Below, piece after piece: positions 39,830 through 49,781 of a stretch of 64,000 bases of DNA. The stretch is from Acinetobacter radioresistens DSM 6976 = NBRC 102413 = CIP 103788 (GTDB lineage Bacteria > Pseudomonadota > Gammaproteobacteria > Pseudomonadales > Moraxellaceae). The position numbers were made by a program, and so were the translations under genes. The notes beneath the pieces are model-generated. The model did no database searches, had not been told where the DNA came from, and was given only the letters and a program-made list of their open reading frames with translations. Each line of letters starts with the position of its first letter. Position 1 is the stretch's first letter. The stretch spans positions 1,054,001-1,118,000 of the forward strand of contig NZ_AP019740.1 of the NCBI RefSeq assembly GCF_006757745.1, given 5' to 3'.

Positions 39830-40801
39830 ATGGATAAAAAGCGCGTAGTCGTATTTAGCCAGATTGATCAGGCCATTCTTGAGCGTTTGCAACAGCAATA
39901 TGAAGTTCAGGTATTAAATCCTAAATCAGGTGATATTAATGAGCAAATCCGTCAGGCAGTAACAAATGCTGATGGCATGATTGGTTCGGGACGAGTGCTG
40001 AATAAATCTAACCTGGCGAGTGCACAGCAGCTTAAGGTTATTTCAACTGTAAGTGTTGGTTATGATAATTATGATGTGGATTATCTAAACCAGAAAAAAA
40101 TCTGGCTTTCAAATACTCCGCATGTCTTAACAGAGACTACTGCTGATTTGGCTTTTAGTTTATTGATGAGTGCAGCACGCAGAGTACCTTATCTGGACCA
40201 ATGGACCAAGCAGGGTCAGTGGAAACGTACGGCGGGTACTGAGCAGTTTGGTCAAGATATTTTTGGCAAAACTTTAGGTATTATTGGTTTGGGGAATATT
40301 GGTGCGGCAGTCGCACGTCGTGGACATTATGGTTTTAATATGGATATTCTGTATCATAACCGCCGTGAGCAACCTGAACTTGCCCAGCCTCTTGCAGCAA
40401 AATATTGTTCAATGAGTGAACTGCTTCAGCACTCTGATTTTATAGTCATGGCAGTCGACTTAAATCATGAATCTAAAGCTCTCATCGGCCAGGCAGAATT
40501 TGATCAGATGCAATCCCATGCTGTATTCGTCAATATTGCACGTGGTTCAGTTATAGATGAAGCAGCACTGATCAATACTCTAAAACAGAACAAGATTTTT
40601 GCTGCCGGTCTGGATGTTTATAGCAAAGAACCTTTACAAGAATCTGAACTTTTTAACCTGTCGAATGTTGTTACTCTGCCTCATGTGGGTTCTGCAACTG
40701 GAGAAACCCGTAAAAAAATGGCCGAGCTGGCTTATCAGAACTTGGTACAGGCTCTAGAAGGCCAAATTCCACGGTATCTGGTTAACCCTGGCTTTAACTA
40801 A
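39830..40801 (+). CDS. D-isomer 2-hydroxyacid dehydrogenase (GhrB/TkrA type)
   Basis: 323 residues. NAD(P)-binding domain with GIIGLGNIGAAVARRG (about 149-164), catalytic Arg in NIARGSVIDEAAL (about 236-248), Glu in YSKEP (about 265), and His in LPHVGSAT (about 284-291). Likely reduces glyoxylate, hydroxypyruvate or 2-ketogluconate; the exact substrate cannot be told from sequence. AGGA before the ATG. Confidence 0.88.
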   Translation: MDKKRVVVFSQIDQAILERLQQQYEVQVLNPKSGDINEQIRQAVTNADGMIGSGRVLNKSNLASAQQLKVISTVSVGYDNYDVDYLNQKKIWLSNTPHVLTETTADLAFSLLMSAARRVPYLDQWTKQGQWKRTAGTEQFGQDIFGKTLGIIGLGNIGAAVARRGHYGFNMDILYHNRREQPELAQPLAAKYCSMSELLQHSDFIVMAVDLNHESKALIGQAEFDQMQSHAVFVNIARGSVIDEAALINTLKQNKIFAAGLDVYSKEPLQESELFNLSNVVTLPHVGSATGETRKKMAELAYQNLVQALEGQIPRYLVNPGFN

Positions 40802-40858
40802 AGCTTCATAACACTTCACTGCATTTTTCTTCAATATTGAGTGTTATATTAGCTAAAG

Positions 40859-42325
40859 ATGAATTCAGCTATGGAATCAAGATTGAAAAAGTTTTTGCTT
40901 GCAGCAGGACTGAGCAGTCTGACCACTTTCAGTCCAGCACTTACTTTTGACGCTCCTTCTTCATTTGGTCAGGTAGAAGTACCTGATATTGGTGGAGGAG
41001 TAGGGTTAATTGATCAGCAGCAAGAACGCTTCATTGGTGAAAAAGTTTATCGTGAAGTTCATAAACAAATGCCGGTCATGCAAAACCCCTGGCTTGAAGA
41101 CCAGTTATATTCTATTTTCACCCGTATTTTAAGTCAGACTCAAGCAGGGCAGCCAATTGGACTAGTACTAATTAAAGATTCTCAAATTAATGCTTTCGCT
41201 GTGCCGGGCGGGCTGTTTGCAATTAATACGGGGATGGTAACTTCCGCCCGTAATATTGATGAGGTGGCAGGGGTGATGGCGCATGAGATTGCGCATGTTA
41301 CCCAGCGCCATTACAGCCGTTCTAAAGAGGCATTTAAAGGCCAAGGGCTGCTTGCACTGGCTGGTGTTTTGGTGGGAGCAGCCATTGCTTCACAGGCTGA
41401 TGGAGAAGCAGGCACAGCAGTTATGCTCGGTACTCAAGCTGCCTTAATGGATAAACAGCTAACCTACAGCCGCAACCAGGAACGTGAAGCAGACCGTATA
41501 GGCATGCAATATATGTACTCGGCTGGCTACAATCCACAAGGCATGGCAGATTTTTTTGAGCTGATGAACCGTTCTACTAGCCGTGTCAGTTTTATGCCAG
41601 ACTTTTGGCTCACTCATCCCTTAACCTCACAGCGCATGAGCGAAGCAAGACTACGGGCTAACCAGTTGCCTAAAGTAAAAAGTAGTTTATCTGACCCTGA
41701 TTTTGAAATTGTTAAGCTTTATACTGCGGTGGTCGCTCATCAGGCAACTGAAAATCAGCTGTCTATTTTGGCAAAACAGGGCAGCTTTGCAGGCCAGTTG
41801 GCGTTAGCTGCATTTTATGAACAGCAGGGCGATTATGGTCAGGCACAAACAGCATTAAATCAGGCAAAAATGGCAAACCGTCCACATCCGCTGATTTCTC
41901 TTATACAGATTGATATTTATCTTGGACAAAACAAGATAGATCTGGCTTTAAATACAATTAGCCCGTTACAGCGCATCATGCCAGAAAATCGGTCATTAGC
42001 TTATAAACTGGCTGAAGTACTAATCCGGCAACAGCAGCCAAAACAAGTAATTAAACTGGTACAGCGCTTTACTAATAATAATCCAAGAGATGTATATGGA
42101 TGGCATTTAATGCAACAGGCAGCTGCACTTGAGCCGGCTTCAGCCTTAAAAGCTGTGAATGTATTACGTTATCGTGCTGAGGTGGAATACTGGAGTGGAG
42201 AAGAAGAAGCGGCAATTAAGTCGATGTTGCATGCACAGCGACTGGCAAAAAATAATAATGCGATGTCTGCCAGAATTGATGCGCGATTAAATCAGATGCA
42301 ACAGGAGCGCCAATTAAAAATCTAA
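40859..42325 (+). CDS. bepA: Periplasmic M48 metalloprotease with TPR repeats, BepA-like
   Basis: 488 residues from the first ATG. Signal peptide, then the M48 domain with intact HEIAH (His142, Glu143, His146) and third-ligand motif QEREADRIG, then C-terminal helical TPR repeats (about 300-480). BepA (YfgC) checks and degrades stalled outer-membrane proteins such as LptD at the BAM complex. An alternative start is ATG at 40871 (MESRLKKF), which gives a more typical signal peptide. Contrast with the M48-like gene at 37116, which lacks the zinc site. Confidence 0.88.
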   Translation: MNSAMESRLKKFLLAAGLSSLTTFSPALTFDAPSSFGQVEVPDIGGGVGLIDQQQERFIGEKVYREVHKQMPVMQNPWLEDQLYSIFTRILSQTQAGQPIGLVLIKDSQINAFAVPGGLFAINTGMVTSARNIDEVAGVMAHEIAHVTQRHYSRSKEAFKGQGLLALAGVLVGAAIASQADGEAGTAVMLGTQAALMDKQLTYSRNQEREADRIGMQYMYSAGYNPQGMADFFELMNRSTSRVSFMPDFWLTHPLTSQRMSEARLRANQLPKVKSSLSDPDFEIVKLYTAVVAHQATENQLSILAKQGSFAGQLALAAFYEQQGDYGQAQTALNQAKMANRPHPLISLIQIDIYLGQNKIDLALNTISPLQRIMPENRSLAYKLAEVLIRQQQPKQVIKLVQRFTNNNPRDVYGWHLMQQAAALEPASALKAVNVLRYRAEVEYWSGEEEAAIKSMLHAQRLAKNNNAMSARIDARLNQMQQERQLKI

Positions 42326-42343
42326 ATGATAGAAACCAGGGTG

Positions 42344-42790
42344 TTAAGAAAGCTTGGCCTTGATTTTGCCTGAAACAGCAGAAGGGTCGGCACGTCCGGC
42401 TATGATCGGACGTAGAGAATTCATCACCTTACCCATATCTTTCATGCTAGTCGCTCCTTGAGCAGCAATTGTTTGCTCAATGAGAGAATCAAGTTCTTCC
42501 TCAGTCATAGCTGCTGGTAGAAATTGGGAAATAATCTCAATCTCGGCTTGTTCTTTACTAGCTAAATCTTCGCGGCCAGCGCCCTGATAGGCTTTTACTG
42601 ACTCTTTACGTTGCTTGATCTGTTTCTCAATGACCGCAAGAACCTGAGAATCATCAAGCTCTTTGCGTTCATCAATTTCGATTTGCTTGATGGCTGCCTG
42701 CAGACCACGAAAAACAGTCACTGTTGCCATAGCTTTGGCACGCATTGCAGTTTTCAATGCATCAGTAATCTGTTCTTTTAAAGTAGTCAT
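42344..42790 (-). CDS. GatB/YqeY domain protein
   Basis: 148 residues, all-helical YqeY fold related to the tail of GatB, the tRNA-dependent amidotransferase subunit. Seen features: the start TTLKEQITDALKTAMRAK, IKQRKESVKAYQGAGR, and QFLPAAMTEEEL. Function is unknown, possibly tRNA-related. ATG at 42790 is preceded by GGAAAA. Lies 34 bases after rpsU on the same strand, a common neighbour of rpsU in bacteria. Confidence 0.92.
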   Translation of the reverse strand: MTTLKEQITDALKTAMRAKAMATVTVFRGLQAAIKQIEIDERKELDDSQVLAVIEKQIKQRKESVKAYQGAGREDLASKEQAEIEIISQFLPAAMTEEELDSLIEQTIAAQGATSMKDMGKVMNSLRPIIAGRADPSAVSGKIKAKLS

Positions 42791-42824
42791 AATATTTTCC
42801 AGGCAGTAATCAGTCACAAATTAA

Positions 42825-43040
42825 TTAGTAAAGGCGAGTAGTACGTACAGATTCACGAGCCAGTTTTTTCTGGTAACGCTTAACTGCAGCAGCTTTTTTA
42901 CGCTTACGTTCTTGAGTTGGTTTTTCGTAGAATTCACGCTTACGAACGTCAGCAAGAACACCTGCTTTTTCGCATGAACGTTTGAAACGACGGATAGCTA
43001 CGTCTACTGGTTCGCCTTCTTTCAACTTAACTTGTGGCAT
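42825..43040 (-). CDS. rpsU: 30S ribosomal protein S21
   Basis: 71 residues, very basic. Starts [21 protein letters not shown], the standard S21 N-terminus, with the C-terminal [17 protein letters not shown] lies 6 bases before the ATG at 43040; a longer in-frame extension upstream is not family-like. Divergent from tsaD, as in E. coli, although dnaG and rpoD do not follow here; a YqeY-like gene does. Confidence 0.97.
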
Positions 43041-43187
43041 GAAGAATCCTCTAAGTTTATGGATAAGTACACAGGCAGGATTGCCCGCATACACAAGTGA
43101 AGGCCATTATTTTACTCATTTACTTCTCATACCACAAGTCTATAATAGTTTCTGCATTATTTTTTCGCATTGGATAAAGGCAGTTTA

Positions 43188-44204
43188 ATGATTGTTTTAG
43201 GCTTGGAAACTTCTTGTGATGAAACCGGATTGGCTCTTTATGACAGCGAGCAGGGTTTGCGTGGGCAAGTACTTTATAGCCAGATCAAGCTGCATGCAGA
43301 GTATGGTGGAGTAGTGCCGGAGCTGGCTTCACGGGATCATGTACGCAAGCTGATTCCGCTTTTAGATGAGCTGCTGATACAAAGCGGTGTTAAAAAGACT
43401 GAAATTGATGCAGTTGCCTATACCCGTGGGCCAGGTTTAATGGGCGCGCTAATGACCGGAGCACTTTTCGGACGTACTCTGGCATTTGCCTTGAACAAAC
43501 CGGCAATTGGGGTTCATCATATGGAAGGCCATATGCTGGCGCCTTTACTTTCAGATACTCCACCTGAATTCCCATTTGTCGCGCTTCTGGTTTCAGGTGG
43601 GCATTCCCAGTTAATGGCAGCTTATGGTATCGGACAATATGAATTACTGGGTGAGTCTATTGATGATGCCGCCGGTGAGGCTTTTGATAAAGTCGCGAAA
43701 ATGATGAATCTGCCGTATCCGGGAGGACCCAATATTGCCAGGCTTGCCCAGCAGGGTAATCCGACTGCATTTGATTTTCCACGTCCGATGTTACACCAGG
43801 GTCTGACCTTTTCATTTAGTGGCTTAAAAACTGCTGTTTCGGTCCAGCTTAAAAAAGTTGAAGGCCAAAATCGTGAAGCCGATATTGCTGCCAGTTTTCA
43901 AGAAGCTATTGTCGATACTTTAGTAAAAAAATCAGTCAAGGCATTAAAACAGACCGGGTTAAACCGTTTGGTAATAGCAGGTGGTGTAAGTGCAAACCAG
44001 CGTTTACGTGAACAGCTGGAAAGCAGCTTAAATAGAATTAAAGCTTCAGTTTATTATGCTGAGCCTGCACTCTGTACAGATAATGGTGCCATGATTGCAT
44101 TTGCTGGTTACCAGCGTCTGAAAGCAGGACAACAGGATGACTTATCTGTAACCACTACACCGCGCTGGCCAATGACAGAGCTGACTCGTCCGGCAGAAAT
44201 ATAA
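43188..44204 (+). CDS. tsaD: tRNA N6-adenosine threonylcarbamoyltransferase
   Basis: Transfers the threonylcarbamoyl group to A37 of ANN-decoding tRNAs together with TsaB and TsaE. 338 residues, close to the usual length. Metal-binding histidines in HHMEGHM (about 107-113), and the ATP-site block [11 protein letters not shown]. Starts [14 protein letters not shown] at 43188 with AAGG upstream; the longer frame adds a non-family extension. Divergent from rpsU. Ends at a terminator only 25 bases before blaOXA. Confidence 0.97.
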   Translation: MIVLGLETSCDETGLALYDSEQGLRGQVLYSQIKLHAEYGGVVPELASRDHVRKLIPLLDELLIQSGVKKTEIDAVAYTRGPGLMGALMTGALFGRTLAFALNKPAIGVHHMEGHMLAPLLSDTPPEFPFVALLVSGGHSQLMAAYGIGQYELLGESIDDAAGEAFDKVAKMMNLPYPGGPNIARLAQQGNPTAFDFPRPMLHQGLTFSFSGLKTAVSVQLKKVEGQNREADIAASFQEAIVDTLVKKSVKALKQTGLNRLVIAGGVSANQRLREQLESSLNRIKASVYYAEPALCTDNGAMIAFAGYQRLKAGQQDDLSVTTTPRWPMTELTRPAEI

Positions 44205-45089
<885 letters not shown>

Positions 45090-45113
45090 GAGCTTGACAG
45101 AAACTCTAATTTT

Positions 45114-45146
45114 ATAAAAAGCCCACTTGAGATAAATGGGCCTTTT
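45114..45146. terminator. Probable terminator between blaOXA and the ATPase gene
   Basis: AAAAGCCCA/TGGGCCTTTT stem with one bulged base and a long loop; A-rich and T-rich sides could serve both convergent genes. Confidence 0.55.
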
Positions 45147-45193
45147 ATAATCTGTCTAAAAATGAAACCTGTTAATTTTTCTAGTTTAAAATT

Positions 45194-46066
45194 TTACAGT
45201 GCTTTTAGTTGTTGTGATCCAATCCAGTGTTTAGAGAACTGATAGGCGGCACGTCCTGACCGTTGACCACGTGCCTGACACCAGCGTAGGGCTTCAGCAC
45301 GGGCTTCGTCATTCATTGGCATATCTGCTTTAGCAAGATAGTGTTCCACAATGGTTAAATACAGGTTTTGATCCATTGGATAGAATGAAAGCCACATTCC
45401 AAAACGATCCGAGAGTGAAATTTTTTCCTCAATGGCTTCTTGTGGATGCAACTCGGTATATTGCGGTACATCTACACGAGTCACTGGCGTATTCTCATGC
45501 ATAAACTCTGGTAACAGATGTCGACGGTTGCTGGTTGCATAAATAATAAAATTACTTGAACCTGACTGTAATGAGCCATCAAGTACACTTTTTAAGCTGC
45601 GATAGTTTTCATCTTCAGCATTAAAGGCTAGATCATCGCAGTAGACAATGAACTTTTCCGGACGCTTCTGGATGAGCTTCTGGATTTCAGGAAGATCAGA
45701 CAGATCATCACGTTCAATTTCAATTAAACGTAATCCTTGATCTTTATACTCGGTTAAAAGGGCACGGACAATTGAAGATTTTCCTGTCCCGCGTGAACCG
45801 GTAAGGAGAACATCATTGGCGGGCAGATTCTGCAAAAATTGTCGTGTATTTTGAATAATTTTTTCTTTTTGTCTTTCGATTCCTTTCAGGTCATCTAAAT
45901 AGATTTGTTTCGGTTCGAAAATGGGTTTAAGTTGTTTATCCTGCCATTTGTAAGCCGGAGCAGAGAAGTCTGTCTGCTGTTTAAGCTCAGGTAAAAATTG
46001 CTGGACCTGCTGTAATACGGTAGAGAGAGTTTGAAGTATATTCTCTGGTAGAGTGAGGTTTGTCAT
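45194..46066 (-). CDS. DUF815 family AAA ATPase
   Basis: 290 residues. Walker A GSRGTGKS (about 90-97), Walker B FIVYCDDLAF, and sensor-like IIYATSNRRHLL; typical of DUF815, single AAA domain proteins of unknown role. The gene is complete here. A truncated ATPase gene is known next to blaOXA-23 in the mobile elements Tn2006, Tn2007 and relatives, so this is the likely parent of that remnant. Convergent with blaOXA. Confidence 0.9.
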   Translation of the reverse strand: MTNLTLPENILQTLSTVLQQVQQFLPELKQQTDFSAPAYKWQDKQLKPIFEPKQIYLDDLKGIERQKEKIIQNTRQFLQNLPANDVLLTGSRGTGKSSIVRALLTEYKDQGLRLIEIERDDLSDLPEIQKLIQKRPEKFIVYCDDLAFNAEDENYRSLKSVLDGSLQSGSSNFIIYATSNRRHLLPEFMHENTPVTRVDVPQYTELHPQEAIEEKISLSDRFGMWLSFYPMDQNLYLTIVEHYLAKADMPMNDEARAEALRWCQARGQRSGRAAYQFSKHWIGSQQLKAL

Positions 46067-46239
46067 AATTTTTCAGGTGTTATCGAAATAGCTAAATAGT
46101 AGCACTAGCAATACCGTAAATAGTACTACAATATCAAAAAGGCCAATGAATTATAGTTTTTTGCAATTGATTAGTGGCGAAAAAGATCAGATTTTCTCAA
46201 TAAAAACTTTGAGCACAAATATCAAAGGATAGGCACATA

Positions 46240-47748
46240 ATGTTAAAAGAATTAACTCAAACTATTAATCCGCATCAGGCATATCGGGTTAAGAAATTAA
46301 AACATCAGCTGGAAGGGGCCGAATCCTATGAAGAGTGGAAATCTGTTGCATTAAAACTTGATGAAGAAACCGGTGCTCAAGAATGGAAACTCGACAATAG
46401 CTCTCCTTATTTTGATGCAGAGATTATTTCACATCGTTTGAACCTGCTTAAAAAATATCGCCTGCAGCAGCGTACTTTAGACCTGGTCGCTATTTTACGT
46501 GAAGGCTTAAGTTATGATATTGCAAACATTGGCCATCCAATGTTGTTTACCGCAACGTATATTGGTACTAAAAAAATAATTGAAGATTACATTGAGGAAA
46601 TGAGTGCAAGCTTGGCTTATATTGCCTCTAATGAATGTCATAGCTTTAGCCTGAAAGAAAAAATAGACTTTTTTGAAAACTGCCAGATTGCTTATGGACA
46701 GCCCGTACTCATGTTTTCAGGCGGCGCTACTTTAGGGTTATTTCATACAGGGGTCTGTAAAACCCTGATTGAACAAGATTTGATGCCCAAAGTGCTGTCA
46801 GGTTCGAGTGCAGGCGCCATTATGACTGCCATGCTAGGGGTTTCTTCGCCTAATGAACTGGAAAGTATTATGAGTGGAGAGAGTTTTTTTACCGAAGCTT
46901 TCCATTTTCGTAAACTGACTGATGTACTCAAAGGTAATGGCGGTCTGGCCGATGTGCGCTATCTCAAGCAGTTTCTGATGGAAAATCTTGGAGACCTGAC
47001 TTTTGCTGAAGCCTATGAAAAATCCGGACTACACATTAACGTTGCTGTGGCGCCATATGATGCAACACAAAATGCCCGGATTATGAATGCCTATACTGCA
47101 CCTAATTTGCTGGTCTGGAGCGCTGTATTGGCTTCCTGTGCGGTTCCAGTTCTGTTCCCACCGGTACGCCTGACCAGCAAACGCTATGATGGTCAATATA
47201 CCCAGTATATGGGCAATACTAAATGGGTAGATGGCAGTGTACGCAGTGATTTCCCACAAGAAAAAATGGCCCGTCTGTATAACCTGAATTATAGTATCGC
47301 CAGTCAGGTGAATCCGCATGTTGTGCCATTTATGCAAAGTGATGAAAACCGCTATCGTAAAGATGTTCTGAGCTGGCCCGAACGGATTGTACGACGTCAA
47401 GGTAAAGTGATCGCTATGGGAATGATGGATTTTACTCGTGAACGCTTAGGTGCAATCCAGCCTGTACGCCGTTTGCTTGATCACGGCTATGGCATTATTG
47501 GACAACGTTATTACGGCGATGTAAATATTATCGCCAAATATAATTTACGTCATTATAGCTATATGCTGAAAAATCCGCGACCACATCTGTTTAAGCTATT
47601 ACAGCGTGAAGGAGAGCAGGCAACCTGGCCTAAAATCTCCATGATTGAAATTCATGCCCGTATCGGAAAAACAATTCAGCATTGTCTGGAGCTTCTACAT
47701 TATCAAGAAACTCAGCAAGAGAAAAGTCAAGATCATGCAGATGCCTGA
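46240..47748 (+). CDS. Patatin-like phospholipase with N-terminal DUF3336
   Basis: 502 residues. The N-terminal helical DUF3336 domain (about 10-145) is followed by a patatin domain with oxyanion loop FSGGATLGLFH (about 159-169), nucleophile elbow GSSAG (Ser190) and the catalytic Asp in WVDGSVRSD (about 328-336). These enzymes release fatty acids from lipids; similar domains occur in lipid-droplet lipases of yeast. Its last bases overlap the start of the kinase-like gene by about 14 bases. AAAGGA lies upstream of the ATG. Confidence 0.9.
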   Translation: MLKELTQTINPHQAYRVKKLKHQLEGAESYEEWKSVALKLDEETGAQEWKLDNSSPYFDAEIISHRLNLLKKYRLQQRTLDLVAILREGLSYDIANIGHPMLFTATYIGTKKIIEDYIEEMSASLAYIASNECHSFSLKEKIDFFENCQIAYGQPVLMFSGGATLGLFHTGVCKTLIEQDLMPKVLSGSSAGAIMTAMLGVSSPNELESIMSGESFFTEAFHFRKLTDVLKGNGGLADVRYLKQFLMENLGDLTFAEAYEKSGLHINVAVAPYDATQNARIMNAYTAPNLLVWSAVLASCAVPVLFPPVRLTSKRYDGQYTQYMGNTKWVDGSVRSDFPQEKMARLYNLNYSIASQVNPHVVPFMQSDENRYRKDVLSWPERIVRRQGKVIAMGMMDFTRERLGAIQPVRRLLDHGYGIIGQRYYGDVNIIAKYNLRHYSYMLKNPRPHLFKLLQREGEQATWPKISMIEIHARIGKTIQHCLELLHYQETQQEKSQDHADA

Positions 47749-48535
47749 TCTTGAGAATTCATTTGAAAACCTGATTCTGCGAAATAGCCTGTCAAGCCAG
47801 AGGTTTGGCCGCCGTCTGTATCATTTGAGCCAAAATGGAACACCCTATTGGCTTAAGTTTCAACTGCCCAAAGTGCAGCTCGAATATGAAAAAGGATTTT
47901 TACATGAATTGCAAATTTATCGAAGGCTGGGAAAATTAGAGCCAAGTATTCTTCTGCCTGCACGTATCATTGAGTTAAATCAGATAGCGGAATTTAGCCA
48001 CTTAAAAGGGGAGGGATTAATTCTGCCTCACGGTGATTACTGGTTGGGTCAGCCTGCACAGCAACTATCTTTTGAACAAGTACAGCAGAAAATTTTTGCA
48101 ATGATAGGCTGTTTGCAAATTTTACATCAAACTGGCTGGGTTCATGGTGACTTAAAGCCACAGCATTTTTTATATTGCCATAATCAGCTCACTTTAATTG
48201 ATTTTGAGCAGAGTCAGTCGGTTACACAAGTTCATAAGGTCACCGCATTGAATGCTACACCACGCTATATGGCGCCAGAGCTGTTTCATGGAGAAATAAA
48301 AACGGTTAGAACTGATTTATATGCACTTGGAGTTATTTTATATGAGTGGTTAACTGGCCAACGTCTAAGTGCCAGAAATTATCAGGATTGGGCAGTGCTA
48401 CACTGTCAGACGTTAAAAATAAGATTACCAGACGCATTTATGCCATTTTTTCCGCTATTAAATGGCTTGCTAAGCAAATATAAAGATCAGCGTTTTCAAC
48501 AGGTAAATGAAGCGCTCTATCATTTGAAATATTAG
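47735..48535 (+). CDS. Serine/threonine kinase-like protein with altered DFG motif
   Basis: About 266 residues, protein-kinase fold. Seen are the likely ATP-lysine YWLKF (Lys41), catalytic loop HGDLKPQH (His127, Asp129, Lys131) where the usual Asn is His134, DFE (146-148) in place of DFG, APE (170-172) and the Asp184 of helix F. Loss of the metal-binding Asn and of the glycine suggests weak or no kinase action. Starts at 47735 or 47741, inside the end of the patatin gene, so the two are likely translated together. Substrate unknown. Confidence 0.75.
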   Translation: MQMPDLENSFENLILRNSLSSQRFGRRLYHLSQNGTPYWLKFQLPKVQLEYEKGFLHELQIYRRLGKLEPSILLPARIIELNQIAEFSHLKGEGLILPHGDYWLGQPAQQLSFEQVQQKIFAMIGCLQILHQTGWVHGDLKPQHFLYCHNQLTLIDFEQSQSVTQVHKVTALNATPRYMAPELFHGEIKTVRTDLYALGVILYEWLTGQRLSARNYQDWAVLHCQTLKIRLPDAFMPFFPLLNGLLSKYKDQRFQQVNEALYHLKY

Positions 48536-48612
48536 AAATGTTTCAAAAATAAACATAAGTTTTTGATTTGTTTTTTATTTAAGCAAACGCTAGGTTTTTT
48601 CATAAAAAAGGC

Positions 48613-48639
48613 TTGTCATGATTCTGTCTTCTCTATAAT
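48613..48639 (+). promoter_or_regulatory. Candidate promoter of the tRNA cluster
   Basis: TTGTCA (48613-48618) and TATAAT (48634-48639) with a 15-base spacer; first tRNA begins 14 bases later. Confidence 0.6.
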
Positions 48640-48652
48640 ATACACAGCCATC

Positions 48653-48737
48653 GGGGGCGTGGCGAAATTGGTAGACGCACTGGATTTAGGTTCCAGCGCC
48701 GCGAGGTGTAAGAGTTCGAGTCTCTTCGCCCCCACCA
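48653..48737 (+). tRNA. tRNA-Leu (anticodon UAG), copy 1
   Basis: 85 bases. Acceptor GGGGGCG/CGCCCCC, A discriminator and encoded CCA; anticodon stem CTGGA/TCCAG with loop TTTAGGT; long variable arm as expected for leucine tRNA. Identical to the copy at 48903. Confidence 0.97.
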
Positions 48738-48799
48738 TTTTAAAGAGAATTATTTTCTTTAAAATTTATTTAGGTGAAAATCCTGAATACGCTTCAAAT

Positions 48800-48873
48800 A
48801 GAGGATTGGTGTAATGGTAGCATGACGGTCTCCAAAACCGTTCGTCAAGGTTCGAATCCTTGATCCTCTGCCA
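48800..48873 (+). tRNA. tRNA-Trp (anticodon CCA)
   Basis: 74 bases. Acceptor AGAGGAT/ATCCTCT, discriminator G, encoded CCA; anticodon stem ACGGT/ACCGT with loop CTCCAAA. The A1-U72 pair and G73 agree with bacterial TrpRS identity. The D-arm (GTGTAATGGTAGCAT) looks more like that of glycine tRNAs than of usual tRNA-Trp. Confidence 0.92.
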
Positions 48874-48902
48874 ATTATCTTTTGAGATAATTTTATATCA
48901 TC

Positions 48903-48987
48903 GGGGGCGTGGCGAAATTGGTAGACGCACTGGATTTAGGTTCCAGCGCCGCGAGGTGTAAGAGTTCGAGTCTCTTCGCCCCCACCA
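48903..48987 (+). tRNA. tRNA-Leu (anticodon UAG), copy 2
   Basis: 85 bases, identical to the copy at 48653, exactly 250 bases further on. Confidence 0.97.
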
Positions 48988-49002
48988 ATGATGATAGATA
49001 AC

Positions 49003-49087
49003 GGGGATGTGGCGAAATTGGTAGACGCACTAGCTTCAGGTGCTAGCGCCGCGAGGTGTAGGAGTTCGAGTCTCCTCATCCCCACCA
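49003..49087 (+). tRNA. tRNA-Leu (anticodon CAG)
   Basis: 85 bases. Acceptor GGGGATG/CATCCCC, encoded CCA, anticodon stem CTAGC/GCTAG with loop TTCAGGT; D- and variable arms nearly the same as the UAG copies. Confidence 0.97.
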
Positions 49088-49092
49088 GATTC

Positions 49093-49125
49093 AAAAAGAC
49101 CAGTATATTTAATACTGGTCTTTTT
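49093..49125 (+). terminator. Intrinsic terminator after the tRNA cluster
   Basis: AAAAAGACCAGTAT/ATACTGGTCTTTTT, a long perfect stem with T-run. Confidence 0.9.
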
Positions 49126-49230
49126 CTTATGGGAGAAATTATTGAAAACTTGAAAAAGTACCAGCTATTTAAAATTATATAAGCTGGCCTTTTAAATATT
49201 AATGCAAAAAATATAAATAAAATGATTCAC

Positions 49231-49434
49231 TTAAGCTTTTAGATGATCTTCGAATTCTTCCCCAAGTTGCACAGCCAGAGAATTACCTGAAAGTTCACAA
49301 GTGACTAAGCCATATTGTTTTTTAAAACTGAATGTAAACCCACGGCCATCGGCCAGACTTTTAACTGAGTATCCCAATTTTTCTAACCAAATTTTGAAAG
49401 CTATTAAATTTTTTGCTTTGACAACTCTTTTCAT
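49231..49434 (-). CDS. Small hypothetical protein
   Basis: 67 residues, basic at the N-terminus and acidic at the end (GEEFEDHLKA). No signal peptide or membrane segment. ATG at 49434 has GGAG 7 bases upstream, which supports a real gene and this start. Family not recognised. Convergent with the tRNA cluster. Confidence 0.6.
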   Translation of the reverse strand: MKRVVKAKNLIAFKIWLEKLGYSVKSLADGRGFTFSFKKQYGLVTCELSGNSLAVQLGEEFEDHLKA

Positions 49435-49781
49435 CAGAGATCTCCTGCTTGACATATAAGTAAATTAATAAGGCTATTTCTTTATAATTTAAAGGGCAGA
49501 TATATATCTTTTGGTGAGATAATATTATTTTAATTAATATAGAGTTAAAAAAATAATTAAATTTCACAGAAAATATTTTATTTAACTTATTGAATAGATT
49601 AATTTTAAATTAAATAGGCCTGTAGAAAAAGCTTTAATCAGGTAATTGTAAAAAATAATGTCTAATTTAAGAAAAATTAATTATCTAGCCTATTAAAAGC
49701 TATGTATAAATCAACCTCAAGACAGCTTGATGAAAGGCTTATCCTTAGCAAGGATAAACCCAGTTCAAAATTATGAACCAC
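49435..49781. other. AT-rich intergenic region, no gene seen
   Basis: Very AT-rich. Contains one perfect hairpin TTATCCTT/AAGGATAA at 49739-49757 just after gloB; it lacks a T-run on the minus strand, so it is a weak terminator candidate. Confidence 0.4.

Noticed and set aside
48563..48814. Open frame across the first tRNA-Leu gene
   Set aside because: It reads through a clear tRNA with full cloverleaf; the similar frame at 48988-49182 is the same artefact over tRNA-Leu(CAG).
48651..49087. Regularly spaced repeats that could suggest a CRISPR-like array
   Set aside because: The repeats are whole tRNA genes with encoded CCA; spacing is due to tRNA-Trp and short spacers.
48653..49087. tRNA genes as an integration site for a genomic island
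   Set aside because: No integrase or direct repeat of a tRNA 3' end beyond the tRNA copies themselves; flanking genes are ordinary chromosomal genes.
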